From: Phragmites australis
Lineage: Eukaryota > Streptophyta > Magnoliopsida > Poales > Poaceae
Direction of reading: 5' to 3'
Length of the DNA: 64,000 bases
NCBI RefSeq assembly: GCF_958298935.1
Contig: NC_084922.1
Span: 49,669,958 to 49,733,957, forward strand
The notes beneath the pieces are model-generated. The model saw only the letters and a list, made by a program, of their open reading frames with translations, did no database searches and was not told where the DNA came from. The translations under genes were made by a program, and so were the position numbers. Positions 1 through 13,071 of the stretch are shown in pieces (the first letter of the stretch is position 1; every line of letters begins with the position of its first letter).

Positions 1-179
1 CAGACTGGTGAGGAAGAAATTGAAATTGTTACCAATGAAACAAACTCTCACTCGTACGTATAAAAAATCTCTCACTATGTATCCTACTAAGAATCAAACT
101 AGCTGAAAAAAACGAAGGAAACGAAGAACAATTTCGTTTGTGTCGCAGGACTCTCCTGGAGAGTCCTCGGTTGTTCCCG

Positions 180-791
180 TCACAAGGAGCGATTCATAAG
201 GCCACACACGACCACCATACCCAGCACGAGCAGATGATTCACCTCCGGCACCACTGCCAGCGTCAGGACATCCTCTCCCAGTACGACCCCGGACGCTGTC
301 TGCTTCCTCCCGATCGCCGCAACTAGCGCGCCGTCTGCGCCGCTGATTTTGTAGTCCGATTTGCGCGCGCACCCGTCGATCCGGTACGTCCTCCCGCTGC
401 CGTGCATCGTCACGGCAGCTCCGTTGCCCTGGGCCTTCTGCGCTCTGAACCACGGCCTCGTCTCCTCCCCGAAGCCCTCGCCGTCGTCCAAACACCGGCA
501 AGCTTCCCATCTCTTGAACACCCCAAAGCTCTTTCTTTGGATTCTGATGAGTGTCTTGCCGGCGTGGTCCATGAAGAACACCTCGCGGCCGCCCTTGCAG
601 CCGTAGTTGTCGACGCGGAAGGCGACGCGGCCATCGGCGCCGTACACCGTGCAGCCGTTGCCGTTGAACACCAGTGACTTCAGCCACACCGTGTACACTG
701 CCTGCTTCTGCAGGCTTTGGCACCCATCCCCGGAGGGAGAGCAGGAGGAGGGAGTTGATGAGGCTGCAGGTATGGCCTGGATCTTGGCCAT
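180..791 (-). CDS. LURP-one-related (LOR, DUF567) protein
   Basis: A single open exon of 203 residues. It resembles the plant LURP-one-related family, whose members adopt a tubby-like beta-barrel; some are linked to pathogen-induced expression, but the molecular role is unknown. Visible family features are the early VWLKSLVFNGNGCTVYG stretch, the GREVFFMDHAGKTL segment, the FGVFKRWEA segment and the closing GVVLGEDVLTLAVVPEV stretch. Length matches the usual 200-220 residues. The reading frame runs upstream to 926, but a TATA box at 894-899 lies downstream of that ATG, so the ATG at 791 (MAKIQAIPAA) is chosen. Many family members have one intron; none is visible here. The TGA stop is at 180-182. 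No break is seen, so it is probably functional. Confidence 0.85.
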   Translation of the reverse strand: MAKIQAIPAASSTPSSCSPSGDGCQSLQKQAVYTVWLKSLVFNGNGCTVYGADGRVAFRVDNYGCKGGREVFFMDHAGKTLIRIQRKSFGVFKRWEACRCLDDGEGFGEETRPWFRAQKAQGNGAAVTMHGSGRTYRIDGCARKSDYKISGADGALVAAIGRKQTASGVVLGEDVLTLAVVPEVNHLLVLGMVVVCGLMNRSL

Positions 792-893
792 TGAAGGGGT
801 CGACGAGCTGATTGATTGTACTGTTGCTGTCGGAGTGTCGGTAGCTAGCTGCAGTGAAATGATGAGGATGTGATGCCAGTGCCTGGTCTCCTC

Positions 894-899
894 TATATA
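894..899 (-). promoter_or_regulatory. TATA box of the LURP-one-related gene
   Basis: TATATA on the minus strand, about 105 bp upstream of the ATG at 791. This predicts a transcript start near 865 and a 5' UTR of roughly 75 nt. Confidence 0.5.
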
Positions 900-2640
900 G
901 GTGCTTGTATTTTCTTCTACTTTCATAGGCCTGGTTACAAATTAATCGGGTTATGGGGTACTTGTTCTTATGCGCATCACGCGATACGATATAATAGCTT
1001 TGTACGAGTCAGCAATGAGCAGTTTAGCATCACGTTTACCAAGTGTGCGTCTGGAGTTTGGACTGATCTAAGTAGATAACAAAAAACTTCAGGGATCTAC
1101 GTACTGATACAGGCAGGTATGATTAGTATGCATGAGTTCATATCATGGAAACCTAATATTCTAGAGTTCACCTCAGACATTACAAGCTGCTGGTAGTTCA
1201 TGCATGGTGTGAATGGATGCATAGATACGCTGAACAGCTGGATTTGTGAATGCGTGCTTGTGTGTGCATGCGTTCTACGGGGGGGAGGTATGCATCTCCC
1301 TCAGAATAAAAATTCAGTTTAGATTCCTACATGCTAGTACAAACTAATATGTATCAACTGACTATTGCACTTAAGAGTTAAGACCAGTTGCTGAGAAGCA
1401 GTGAAATGATGACTGATTAGTCTCTCCATATTGTTATGACGCTGCGTGGACGTAAAACATAGACTCGCTTCTTCAAATGCAGTTCAGAATTTTGATCTAA
1501 GTTCCAAGCGACAGGGAACATGTGCGATGAGATTTCAACATCGATCGATACTGCACATTGTTTTAATTCGGCGATATATACAAAGCAAGCACGCTCAAGG
1601 ATGAGTCAAGAGCTTGGATCAGACACTGTTACACCCAATTAGTATGTTTAATTCGCTGGCTTCTTCTCTTCCTAGGATTGGAGTGATGTGGCGGCCGATT
1701 TATATTGATGTTCCTCCTCTGATGTCATCCACAGGGCCACCCATACCTTAGTTTACAGATCACTTATCCACACATGGCAGTGTACCATAACAATGAATAA
1801 GCTCTGTTATGTCCCTGATCTACCTAGAGTGCACGCATTTGTGTTTTTGAGACCAATTGTCCTGCTTTTGTTGATGGCATAAAAAGTATGTGTATGTACT
1901 TGAATATGGATTATTGAATTAGCTTCCGAGGACAATATGATTACAAGAGACATCGATTATACAATGGAAGGCCTGCCTGAAAATTGGGAGGCTTGTGCAG
2001 GTTAGCAACTGCGCTAATAATGGACTTCAATTATTTGCAGATACAGTTGTACCGGATCAATGGGATGCCATGGAAGGCTTCTGAAGATTACTTGTCGGAA
2101 TTATTTCCTCCAAGGCATGAAACCCATGTGTGCATTATAAGTATGATTACGCAAGGCAGAAGGAATCTTTTAGGGATTGAAAATTAGGATACGGAGTACT
2201 TGAGATTGAATAATAAGTAGAGAAAATACTTGTTGACGGAATCGTAGCATGTTTTTCCCCTTCTTCTCAGAGATGCTTATGCCTCCAAACTTGCCTAGCA
2301 AATAAGAAAAAAAGAAAAAAAAGAATATAAAGTGTGGTAGAAAGAACTATAAGCAAAAGGACATCTCAATGTTTCGACGAGAACAAAAGTGCAATATGTG
2401 CAGTTCTCCGTACATATGTGCTTTCCACGTTTACGATCAAAGTATTCAGCTCACTGGCAACTTCAAGCCTTGTTTGAACTGCTTCAGGATTTTTTCTAGA
2501 GTACTACAATAATTTGTATAGAATAAAATAAGTATTTTTTTTAAAACACTAGTACAACTCATAGATACACGTACGTACTCATATCACCATATGTATATAT
2601 TTACACAACGTTTACTGAAGTCCAGAGATACGGAGCTTGA
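900..2640. other. Intergenic, no gene recognised
   Basis: AT-leaning sequence with only short, unrelated open frames. A stretch at about 2035-2190 is preceded by an AG acceptor-like site and stays open for about 50 codons, but it matches no family I recognise. Confidence 0.5.
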
Positions 2641-2645
2641 AGATT

Positions 2646-4299
2646 TGAAGCGAAAATAGCCCTATTACATTATGGTTGCAATTTTGGTGATTAATGATAA
2701 TATAGTCAATGTGGCTAACATATTTGTCAAATATATATTTTAATATGTCTCATGGATGTAATACATAAAGAAGTCACCGTAGCCGGTACAAAGTTTGGTT
2801 AAATTGGAAAAGTCACAGGAAAAATATACTCACCGAATGGTCCGGTGCTTAAAGAATTATACGCACAGGAGCTTTATGTCCAGAGGCAACTTTATCTCAT
2901 TGGATGGTCGGATGTCAAATGAGCAAAAGCAGTGGAGCATTGTTGACAAATAGGAGAATACAAATAGCTTCACTGGATGGTTCGGTGATCACCGAATGGT
3001 CACGTCGGACTAATTCTTGCAGAGAAGAATCTAAGCACAGAAGAACGAAGATCAACTCACCGGAAGATCCGGTGCTTGTGTTGTACACACCAGATGTTTT
3101 ACACTAGAGTATTTCCTGCCGAACCGTTTACAAGAGTTGAAGATCGAAGAATACCTCACCGGATGATCCGGTGATAGGTGTTGCGTACACTAGGGGTTTA
3201 TACCGGAGCAATTTATATAGAAAAACTACAAAGGTTTGGATGGCTCAAATGTACTCACCGTATGGTCCGGTGATAGAGATGATGTATATACCAGAGTGTC
3301 TGGTGTTCAGGATGACTTTGAGTGGAATTCAACAGCTAGTTTCTGAGGTTGCACTCACCGGATGATCCGATGTTAGTACTTATGTTATCACCAGATCATT
3401 CGATGTTCACAGTTTTTCTAAACTGTTGGGTTAACAACTAGTTTGAGGGTTTGAGGCTATAAATACCCATACACTTGGTCATTTGAAGGTGTGGTATGCT
3501 GCTGGAGTCCAGAGAAACACGGAGACACTTGAGAAGCATCCAAGTCACCAAAGTGTTTAAAGTGATCATTGAAGGCAATTAAGTATAAGATTATAGAGTG
3601 TTTAGTGCTTATAGGCCTAGAGTAAGTTGTAGCTAGGCGCTGCAGCTTGAAGAAGGGATCAAGGAATGATCCTAGCTTGTACCAAGTGGTACGTCGGCGC
3701 TTTGGAGTCTTCGTGACTCGTCGGCAACTTGAGCCAGAGTTGCTTAACCTTGTTGATCCTCCAACTTGATGTGGAGCGGCAACAAGACCATGCACAAAGA
3801 CGTAAAGACCCTTGTCTTGGTGGCTCAAGCTCCTATGATCACGGCGTCAAGTGACTAGAAGAAAGGTTAGTGGTGAGGCCTTGCCTTTATGACTTGGCGA
3901 CTCATTCGGTTTGAGGCCTTGCCTTGGTGGCTCAAGAGTCATGATCGGGTGTTAACTAGAAGTATATCCTTGGTGGAGCTCCATCATGGACTAGGATTGA
4001 CATTTATGCTATGATACCACAAGATAAAAATCCTTTATATCGATTTTGCTCTCTCTACCTTATTTACGTTTTCACATTTACATACTTGCAATCTACATTT
4101 ACGCATTTATCTTACTAGAATAGTTAGGATTGGCTAAAGGTTGCAAAAATCTTTTGAGCGGTAGAGAAGACACACTAAATAAACATAGAGCATATAGATA
4201 GAATTTGATATATGTTTATCTCATGAAGCTTTTAGAGTCAACTAGGTTTTAAGTGTCCTAATTTACCCCTCCTTTGTGGACGTCATCGATTTCTCTACA
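2646..4299 (+). repeat. 5' LTR of the Sirevirus element
   Basis: Begins TGAAGCG and ends CTACA. It aligns end to end with 7603-9273. It holds a cluster of palindromes of the type CACCGGATGATCCGGTG (for example near 2831, 3058, 3156, 3256 and 3356) and a TATAAATA box at 3458-3465. Confidence 0.88.
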
Positions 4300-6300
4300 A
4301 GTAGTATCAGAGCCGAGGCTCACACCTTTCACAAGGACACGCCGTTCAAGTAGCATTTGAGACCCCATCTTATTTTGATCAATTAGGCTTCACCGTGAGT
4401 TGTGACGTCTGATGTTGGGATGGACACCTATAGTGCTCTACTTTTTGATGATATAATTTTTTCTTATTGGAAAATTCTAATGTCTTGTTATTTACAAGCC
4501 AAGAGTCTAGATGTTTAGAGAGTCATCGAGAAAAGGATAAGACAATACATCACCAACAAGGAGAGACAATTACATTCATTGGTGAAGAGTATATTTTTAT
4601 TATTCTTAAATGTTGATGCATTTAATCGTGATTATTCTCTCACCAATGCACATGATATTTGACCTAGACTTATTACAATGCATAAAGGCACAAAGAATGT
4701 GTGCAATAAGAAATATCATGTAATAGTTACTAAGTTCAATGATATCAAACAATTACTCCATGAAAATGTTAATGATATGTATTCACGTTTGAATATTCTT
4801 ATTAATGAGATCAATGGGTTAGGTTTGATGCAAATTGAAGATGATCAAGTGGTGAAAAGAATACTTCAAGCTCTTCTTCCAAAGTACAAGTTGATAGTCT
4901 TCATTATCTACGACAACAACAACATCAAGAAGATGACTCCAAATCAAGTACTCGGTAAAATCACCGCCTATGAGATGACCATGAACATAGGGGTAGAAGC
5001 TTCTTCTTCATCCAAAGACAAAAACTTTACTCTCACAAGCAAGTAAGCACCATACCAACACATAAAGACAAAGATGAGGAGGTAAGAGCAAGAGTCAAGC
5101 TCAAGCGAAGATGATGGAGATGAAGATGAAGATGAAAAGTGCAATGAAGATGATGAGCAAAACACATCAAGCGATGAATAGATGGATTCCAAAATTACCA
5201 AGCTCATCTCTTAAATGGAAAAGAACTTCAAGAAGATCAATACCAATATTGATCATTGAATCTTCATAAAAGACTTGATCAACACAATTGATCACATCAA
5301 GAAGAAGAAGACCAAGAGTAAGAGTAAGATAAGGGAAGAGCCAAAGCATTTACAAGCATAGAAAGATAGATAAGTGAAGATGAAGATTTAAGCTCAAGCG
5401 ATGAAAGCCTCACCATCCACTTAGCCAAGAGAACCTCTTTCTCAAGGTCATCACGCAAGTCATCATTGCACAAGTCATCACACAAGTATCTTATGGACAA
5501 AGGTATAGAAAACGATATAAGTAATGATGAATCCGATGAGAATTCTTCTTCCCATGAAGAACTTCTTGATTTGATCAATAAGTAACAAAGGGCCCTTAAG
5601 AAACGATCAAAAGAGTTTAAAAAATTCAATACATTTAATGATATTCATGCTACCTTTATTTCTAATTATGAACAATTATTAAGTAAATTTAATTTGCTAA
5701 ACAAGGAGAATGATGAGCTTGAGGCTAAATTTAAGTGCATTAAATCTCAAATTAAAGTCCTATTTGAAGCAATCTACCACTCTATTTAATTTCAATTCTA
5801 AGGTAGATTCTTCTACTTCTTACGATGATTTAATTGATATATCGTGCTCACCCCTTTACAATGAGAAATGCATTGAGAATATTTTTGTAGAAGCATTTAA
5901 TGATCTCATTGTACAAGAAAATGGTGAGCTCAAATAAGAAGTAGAGAAGCTCAAGAAAGGCTTGGCAAGCCTAAATGGCAAAGAACATGCTCAACCTCCT
6001 TAACATATCCGTGCAATCATGGTGAATAAGTTTGCGAATGGGTCCACCGTGACATGCTTCAAGTGACATCAAAAAGGCCACAAGTAATTCCAATGCAAGC
6101 AAGTAAAGAAGGATATTAAGAAGAAGAAGAAGGCGACGAACATCTCCAACAAGATCTCCAACCTCTACATCAAGTCTGACTACATGAATAAGACCAAGAG
6201 CAACCACAATAAGATTAAGAAGAAGGAAAATGGTAAGGTGGTTACGCATATGGTTGAGAGAAAGGTTCAAGGGTGGAACCAACCTATTTTGGTACCAAGG
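4300..6300 (+). pseudogene. Degenerate Sirevirus gag
   Basis: The clearest open piece is 4678-5046 (122 residues), which has the copia gag flavour: VTKFNDIKQLLHENVND, a DDQVVKRILQALLPKY segment typical of the gag core, then SSSSKDKN. Further downstream, lysine- and glutamate-rich coiled-coil-like sequence runs through many stops. At about 6056-6100 a CCHC zinc knuckle can be traced (C-F-K, then a stop where the second Cys is expected, then HQKGHK, another stop, then FQC). Gag would package the element RNA; this copy cannot make a full protein. Confidence 0.75.
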
Positions 6301-7602
6301 AAGTCATCACCAATATGAAGAGGCTCCAATCAGTTTGAGTTCCAAAGAAGACTTGAAGTCCGATGTGGCTATTGGGATTTGACTGACAAGCTAAAGTGAA
6401 TATTCAACCAAAGAAGCCAAGTATATAAGATTAGACGCTTCAATAAAGATTATGATCATCATATATCCAAATCCTCATCTAAAGATAAAAAGAGGTAAAT
6501 GGTAGCTAGATCTTTGTTCATGCATTTTATTTTGCATCTAGATCTGTTGCCTTGACTAGGATTACATGTGCATATTTCAATTTATTGCAATGGCTAGTGT
6601 AGGTTTTTCAAATGGTAGGTTACTTATGTTTCTCTCTTTCTTATAAGAAACCTGAATGATTTATTCGTTGTAGGTTTCTTTCATAGCACTAGTTTCATAA
6701 TTAGTATCTTTTATATGCCATAAACCAATCTATAGGGTACCCTCCCCATCGTTATTAATAACAAGTGCATATATCTCGTAAATATTTAATACTTGTATGC
6801 ACACATTTAGATAGAGTATATCATATGTGTTGTAATTTTGAGACTAACATATGTTGCTAGATATATCTTTTTTAGTCTCATAAAGAAATCAACACATCCT
6901 CGAAGGTATGCTATGTTTAAAGGATTTAATTGGTATCATTGTCAATTCATTTATACATTTAAACTACATTCATGCATGATATGACTTAAACTTCCTAACT
7001 CTATTGTTTAGATGTGCATATATTGCTACATTCCTATAAGTGATATTCATAACTAGGTCTCATCATATGTATGCACATATATAGGGGGAGATTAAATCAT
7101 ATTATGTGAGTTTCACGAATTGTGATATGTGTGCTTCCACTTTAATTGGTACTATTTTCTTGAAATTGTATCCTCACAAATGGTATCCTTTCAATTGGTA
7201 TCATTTCATTAAATCATAATTTATGAAATTCTCTCCCATATGTTCTAACACTTTTCCTCGACTTCAATTGGTAGCCCTTTTGAGATTGTTGATAAAGGGG
7301 AAGAAGTTTGACGATCAAAGCAAGAGGCGTGGCTAGTGGAGAACAAGCAAGATGCCAAGGTTGACAAAGAGAGACTCATCTACAATTAGTATCAAAAGCA
7401 TGCAATAAAGAAACTCTTGCATAGGTCGATCAAGGGAGATAGTGATAATAGAGAAAGGGAGAGCCACAACAAAATGAGACTAAGTGGCAAGAACATGCAT
7501 CCAAGCAATATAGTAAGACTTTGTGCTCTTTACAATTAGTATCATTTAGTATTTGCTACTTTCTTTGGTTGTATTGTCATCGATCACTAAAAAAGCGGAG
7601 AT
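6300..7602. other. Sirevirus 3' interior, non-coding
   Basis: AT-rich sequence between the gag remnant and the polypurine run. In an autonomous Sirevirus pol would lie between gag and this segment; here no pol motif is seen. Repeated phrases such as AATTGGTATC occur, but there is no gene. Confidence 0.5.
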
Positions 7603-9273
7603 TATAGCGAAATACCTCTATTATGCCATGATTGTGATTTTGGTGATTAATGATAATATAGTCAATGAAACTAACATGTTTCTCAAGTATATATTTTAGT
7701 AGGTCTCATGGATGGAATACATAAGGAAGCCACTGTAGTCAGGACAAAGTTTAATTGAATTGGAGAAGTCCCAGGAAAAAATGTACTCACCGGATGGTCC
7801 GGTGCTTGAAGAATTGTATGCACCGGAGCTTTGTGTCCAGAAGCAGATGTACCTCATCGAATGGTTTGATGTCAAATGGGCAGAAGCAGCGGAGCATTGT
7901 TAATAAATGGGGGAATGCAGATGGCTTCACCGGATGGTCCGGTGATCACCGGAGGATCACATCGGACTAATTCTTGCAAAGAAGAATCCAAGCATAGAAG
8001 AATGAAGATCAACTTACTGGAAGATCTTGTACCTGTATTGTACACACCGGATGCTTTACACCAGAGTATTTCTTGCAAAGCGTTTCAAAGAGTTAAAGAT
8101 CGAAGAATACCTCACCGGATGATCCGGTGATAGGTGTTGTGTACACCGGAGGCTTACGCTAGAGCAATTTACACAGAGAGGCTGTAGAAGATCGGATGGC
8201 TCGAATGTATTTACTGTATAGTCCGATGATGGAGATGATGTATATATCAGAGTGTCTAGTATTTAGGATGACATTGAGTGAAATCCAACGACTAGTTTCT
8301 GGAGTTGTACTCACCGGATGATCCAGTGTTAATACTTCTGTTGTTACCGAATCATCCGGTGTTCATAGCTTTTCTGAGTCGTTGGGTTAACGGCTAGCTT
8401 GAGGGTTTGAGGCTATAAATACCCCTCCACTCGGTCATTTGAAGGTGTGGCATGCTACTGGAGTCCACATAAACACAAAAACACTTGAGAAGACATTCAA
8501 GCCACCAAAGTGTTTAAAGTGATCATCCAAGGCAATTAAGTACAAGATTAGATAGTGTTTAGTACTTAAAGGGCTAGAGTGAGTTGTAGCTAGGTGCTGC
8601 AGCTTGCAGAATAGATCAAGGAGTGATCCTAGCTTGTACCAAGTGGTACGCTGGCGCCTTGAAGTCTTAGTGACTCACCGACAACTTGAGCCGGAGTTGA
8701 TCAAGCTTCTTAACCCTCCTAATTGGTGTGGAGTTGCGGCAAGAAACATGTACGAGGAAGCGAAGACCCTTGCCTTAGTGGCTCAATCTCCAAAGTGATC
8801 ACGACGGTAAGTGACCAGAAGAGAGGCTAGTGGTGAGGCTTTACCTTTGTGGCTTGGTGGCTCATTCGGCTTGAGCCCTTACCTTGGTGGTTTAGTGGCT
8901 TAAGAGTCGTGACCGGGTGACAATCGGGAGCATATCCTTAGTGGAGCTCCAACGTGGACTAAGGGTGGTGTTTATGCCATCAATATCATAGGATAAAAAT
9001 TCATTGTGACAAGTTTACTCTCTCTACCTTATTTACATTTTCGCATTTACATACTTGTAATCTACCTTTGTGCATTTATTTTACTAGAGTAGTTTGTTAG
9101 GATTGGCTATTGGTTGCAAAACTTTTTTGAACGGTAGATTAGACACACTAGATAAACCAAGAACACATGTAGATAGAATTTGATATAGATTTATCTTGTG
9201 AAGATTTTGGAACCAATTAGGTTTTAAGTGTCATAGTTCAACCCCCTATTAGGACGTCACCGATTCCTCTACA
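7603..9273 (+). repeat. 3' LTR of the Sirevirus element
   Basis: Partner of the 5' LTR with many scattered substitutions. The first dinucleotide has changed from TG to TA. TATA box TATAAATA at 8414-8421. Palindromes are mostly better preserved than in the 5' copy. Confidence 0.87.
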
Positions 9274-9279
9274 AGATTG

Positions 9280-10770
9280 ACAAAGTCACCACATGCACTC
9301 GTTGTCGACGGGGACATCACCTACCATTAAAAGAAAATTCCACATTGTTAAGACCCATAATGAGCAAACTTAGGGTTTGATCCCTAGTGGGTAGAGAGAA
9401 AATTTAGGGTTTGATTGTGAAAGACAGTAGAGAGAGTTGAAGCTCTGCTCCCTTTGGCGGTCCGACCGCTACCTATGGTAGTCCGATTGCATCTATGACT
9501 GTCGGACTAGAACTGGCCACATAACACAAAAATGAACTTCCTGGATTGATATCTTGGTGGTCTGACCGTGGTTCCGACGGTCTAACCGATTGGACTTCTG
9601 GTCTCATGGCAGCCTAACTCCTATTCCTGGTAGAAAATCAGCAATAGGGAAAACAAGGTCTAAATGGTGAAATACAATCAAGTGACTTCCAAATTCAATG
9701 AAATTTGAACCAGAGGTGCATCTAGACATTAATAATAACCACCAAATAGATCCATCCAAAAAGATCAAAATTTCACCATGAATTTTATTAACTTTGAAAA
9801 AATCGAGGTGAGGGATGAACAAGTGCAAAAAACTCCAAATTCGTGGTGCTTGAGATGTGTTGTCACACATCCTAGCACCTTGTAGACTCACAAAAATCTA
9901 TCCAAAATTGCAGCCCAAAGGGAAAAATAAAAATCACCAAAACAGAAGGGAAAAACACCAGTTTTTCACTCAACACATAGAGAGGAGACAGGGGAGGAGG
10001 AGGAGCACAAAATTACTTCAACAAATCTCATATTATTGATGGTGAAGTTGAATACATAGGTACCTTTCTAGGGTACCCCCTCATCCTCCCTCTCTTGTGG
10101 AAAAACAAGACAAATTAGCTCCAAACATATCTCTCTTCCTCGCTCTTTCTTTCTAAGCACTCCCTAGCAAAACACTAATGCTAGAACCAAAAATAAACCC
10201 TCAAAAAGCTGTCAACCAAACATCTCTCTGTTTGTAGATATTTTGACATTCCAAAATGCCCTCCACTCATAACACACTCAAACCCTTAACTAGGGGCAAA
10301 TCCATCCGACTTTTCTCCTTTCATCGAATGCTATCGACATCTTCACCACTTTGTTTCACCTTGACGCAAGCTTCATGATGGTGCCACGTTCACCTCCATT
10401 CACACCACGGTTTTAAGACCAAACCATGAAACCACCTTACACGCTTCTCAAAGTGTGACTTCTTGTCACTTGCTTACATTCTAAGCAAGTCTTCGATGTC
10501 GACACTTGCCACCTCGTCCCATGATTCTGATCATCGACAAGTCTCTCCCGCTCTAGCTCTCTGGCTATCTTGTCCCTTGCACCGGTAATCCACTTACTTT
10601 GACTTCAACATATTGTATTCATCAACCACCTTGTGCTTCTTGACCTATCCATGTGTACGGTGTAGATCACCCATGACTCCACCAGGCCAAGCGGCCTCCT
10701 GGTGCACGACTTCGGTCTATTGAACGTCGTAGTTGAGGGCTATGAGGTAGAGCTAGCAGTTAGAGGGCGG
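9280..10770 (-). repeat. Old LTR-retrotransposon fragment, minus orientation
   Basis: No coding capacity. It carries degenerate CGGTC-GACCG palindromes at about 9460-9590. Its part at about 10360-10540 matches, in reverse complement, the segment at about 33030-33200 (shared phrases include GACGCAAGCTTCA and CACGCTTCTCAAAG). I read both as LTRs of one old family; boundaries are not resolved. Confidence 0.45.
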
Positions 10771-10773
10771 TGA

Positions 10774-12817
10774 TGTCACACACCAAAACCCTAATTAGGT
10801 CATTAAGCATGCATACATATCATGCTATCATGTTGCATATTGTAGATTTGATTTAAAGTATTTAAACACATTTTGAAATTATTACGTAATCGGTCAATAC
10901 GTGTTCCCACCGTACATGTATCATGAGCGGAAAACATTTAGAGATAGTTAGGAAGACCTTAAGGTCTATAGTGAATATGGTTCTTTTAGGGTATGTATGT
11001 GATTTTGGTAATTAATAACAACATAGTCAATGAGACTAATATGTTTGTCAAGTATGTACTTTAGTATGTCTCATAGATGCTATACATAAAGAAATCATCG
11101 AAGCCGAACTTAAGAAAGTTTGAATTAGATGAATTCAAAGAAAATTGCACTCACCAAATGGTCCAGTGTTCAGAAAAGATAACACACCAGATGGTTCGAT
11201 GCTCAGAAAAGTATACACGCCGAAGTGTTTTGACACAGAAGAAAAAGTTGAAGAACACACTGGATGGTCTGGTGTTGAGGTGATGTAGACACTAGAGTAT
11301 TTTTCAGGAGGTGGATTTTCATAGCAGAGGAATTGTACACACCAGATGGTTCAGTGATGAAGATGAGTGTACACCGAAGGCTTCACCAAAGCATTTTTCA
11401 GAAGATTTTTAGTGAAGAGATGAGTTGCACACACCGGATGATCCAATGATCAGAAGATTATACACACCGAACAAATAAACAGTGAGAAGTGGCTCAGTCA
11501 GCTCAAGTATATACACCAGATAGTCCAGTAATGTAGTTTAAAGTTACACCAGAACATCCGGTGTTCACAATGAATTTGAGTGCGGGTCCAATGGCCTGTT
11601 TATGCTGTTGTACATACTAGATGGTCCATTATTTGTATCAATGTAAACATCGGATCTTCTGGTATTCACAGTCTTTTTGAGCCGTTGAAGCAATGGCTAG
11701 TTCAATCACACACCCATCGTCTGGTATACCCAGAAGTATTTTTAGGGATTAGCTCTTGACACTATCTTTGTAATTTGGGTATAATCATGTTAATGTCTAA
11801 CTTAAAAGATATTCGAGATACGTAGCAATGCATAGATCATCGGTAGAAGTCAAGCAATGGTTCAGCTATCGTTCATAAGTCATAGGGTTTAATTCCTGCT
11901 TCACAATGAAAATAATGTTGATACCCCCTGCAGGTTATAAGATCAATTTGAATTGCCGCACTCTTGGTTATGAGCATGCTTATGTCCATTCGTATCAATT
12001 TTGGAGTTTCCGATATTGGGATGTTATGGTATGTTGGGAAGTGACTAGTGTTGGTTATGTTGGAGAGAATATTATCAAGTGACGGATATGTTTAATGTTG
12101 GGAAGGTAAGAGTTGTTAAGTTGTAGATGCTCTCGCACTTGAGTTGATAAATTACTTTTGCACATAAATTTATTTAACCTTGTGACCGATTTCTTGTTAC
12201 ACATCCTCAAATGCATAGTTTTTGGAGTTGGTTTATTATATGTACCCAATATGAAATAAGTCTTGTGAGCACCTTCGTACTCACCTTGTTTTTGTTGAGT
12301 TTTGTAGGTGAGGAAGAATTAGTGTATAGTTATTTTACGTCCACTAATGTCGGTGATGAGCAAGAGTAGTACGGGCTACTTGAGTTGTTTTTGAGGTGGT
12401 GCCTCTAGGCAAATGGCACCACCTACCTTTTGATGTTTATAAATTTTAATTCTGTTGTGTAGTAACTCTAACCGGCTAGGAGATAAAGCTGTTATATTTT
12501 GTTCTCCTGGTGTTTGTCATTCTATAAATTGTTAAACTTGTAATAACTTAAGGACTTGTAATATATTTACATTACTCGCTCTTTATTACGCCCTAATGTC
12601 ATAAAGCTTGTTGTAAAGACGTGTGTTTGAATCTTGGGCATAAAACACAAGCCGAGATTACCAGAATAGGATTCGGGTTAATCGTTGTTGGTCGCGATCG
12701 TTGTGATGAGAGGTTGGATAGCACGTGGCATGTCGAAAGACAGCGTGTGCTACCTATCCTCTTATTAAATAATCATCCTAACGATTAATCCGAATACTAT
12801 TTGGATAGTTCCTCACA
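10774..12817 (+). repeat. Probable solo LTR with an internal Sirevirus LTR insertion
   Basis: Starts TGTCACACAC, a common start of grass gypsy LTRs, and ends CCTCACA. No coding frame and no second LTR are seen. The middle (about 10984-11700) is a different repeat, listed separately. I did not find a clean flanking duplication, so the ends are tentative. Confidence 0.45.
10984..11700 (+). repeat. Third Sirevirus-type LTR fragment
   Basis: Shares the LTR opening with the 2646 and 7603 copies (GTGATTTTGGTAATTAAT, then ATAGTCAATGAGACTAA) and keeps CACCGG-like half-palindromes every 50-100 bp, but is more diverged and lacks the TATA and downstream part. A truncated, older relative of the complete element. 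Confidence 0.65.
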
Positions 12818-13071
12818 TGTGGTGGCGCGGCTAGGGTTAGAGGATGAGCGAAAGGGGGTTGCAGGAGCGAACCACATTGATACCATGGTAACGGAATAAT
12901 CATGCGATGTATTGAATGGTGGAACACACGCTACATATATAGCCCAAAGGATTAAAATATCAATCAACACGGTTTATAGAAATATGATTGGTGGGACCGG
13001 AACTGTATAAGGCATGATATACGCTAAAGCAAGAAAAGAGTCCTAGCTAAATAATCTATCTAACAATAGTA

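Larger units (their letters stand above)
2646..9273 (+). mobile_element. Non-autonomous Sirevirus (Ty1/copia) LTR retrotransposon, gag only
   Basis: Two LTRs of about 1.65 kb flank a 3.3-kb interior. The element is bracketed by a perfect 5-bp target duplication, AGATT, at 2641-2645 and 9274-9278. Just inside the 5' LTR the sequence GTATCAGAGC is complementary to the initiator Met-tRNA 3' end (primer site, about 4301-4312). A purine-rich run precedes the 3' LTR at about 7589-7602. The interior holds only degenerate gag; no integrase, reverse transcriptase or RNase H motif is visible in any frame, so pol has been lost and movement would need a helper. The CACCGG/CCGGTG palindromes in both LTRs are a known mark of Sireviruses. 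The gag frame is interrupted many times, so the copy is old. Confidence 0.88.

Noticed and set aside
94..723. 209-residue minus-strand frame overlapping the LURP-one gene
   Set aside because: It is an alternative frame of the same exon, rich in Arg, without family motifs.
791..926. Upstream in-frame ATG of the LURP-one gene at 926
   Set aside because: The TATA box at 894-899 lies downstream of it, and the extra residues do not resemble the family.
4960..5629. Minus-strand Ser- and Leu-rich frames
   Set aside because: They are complements of the AAG/GAT-rich gag coiled-coil region of the Sirevirus.
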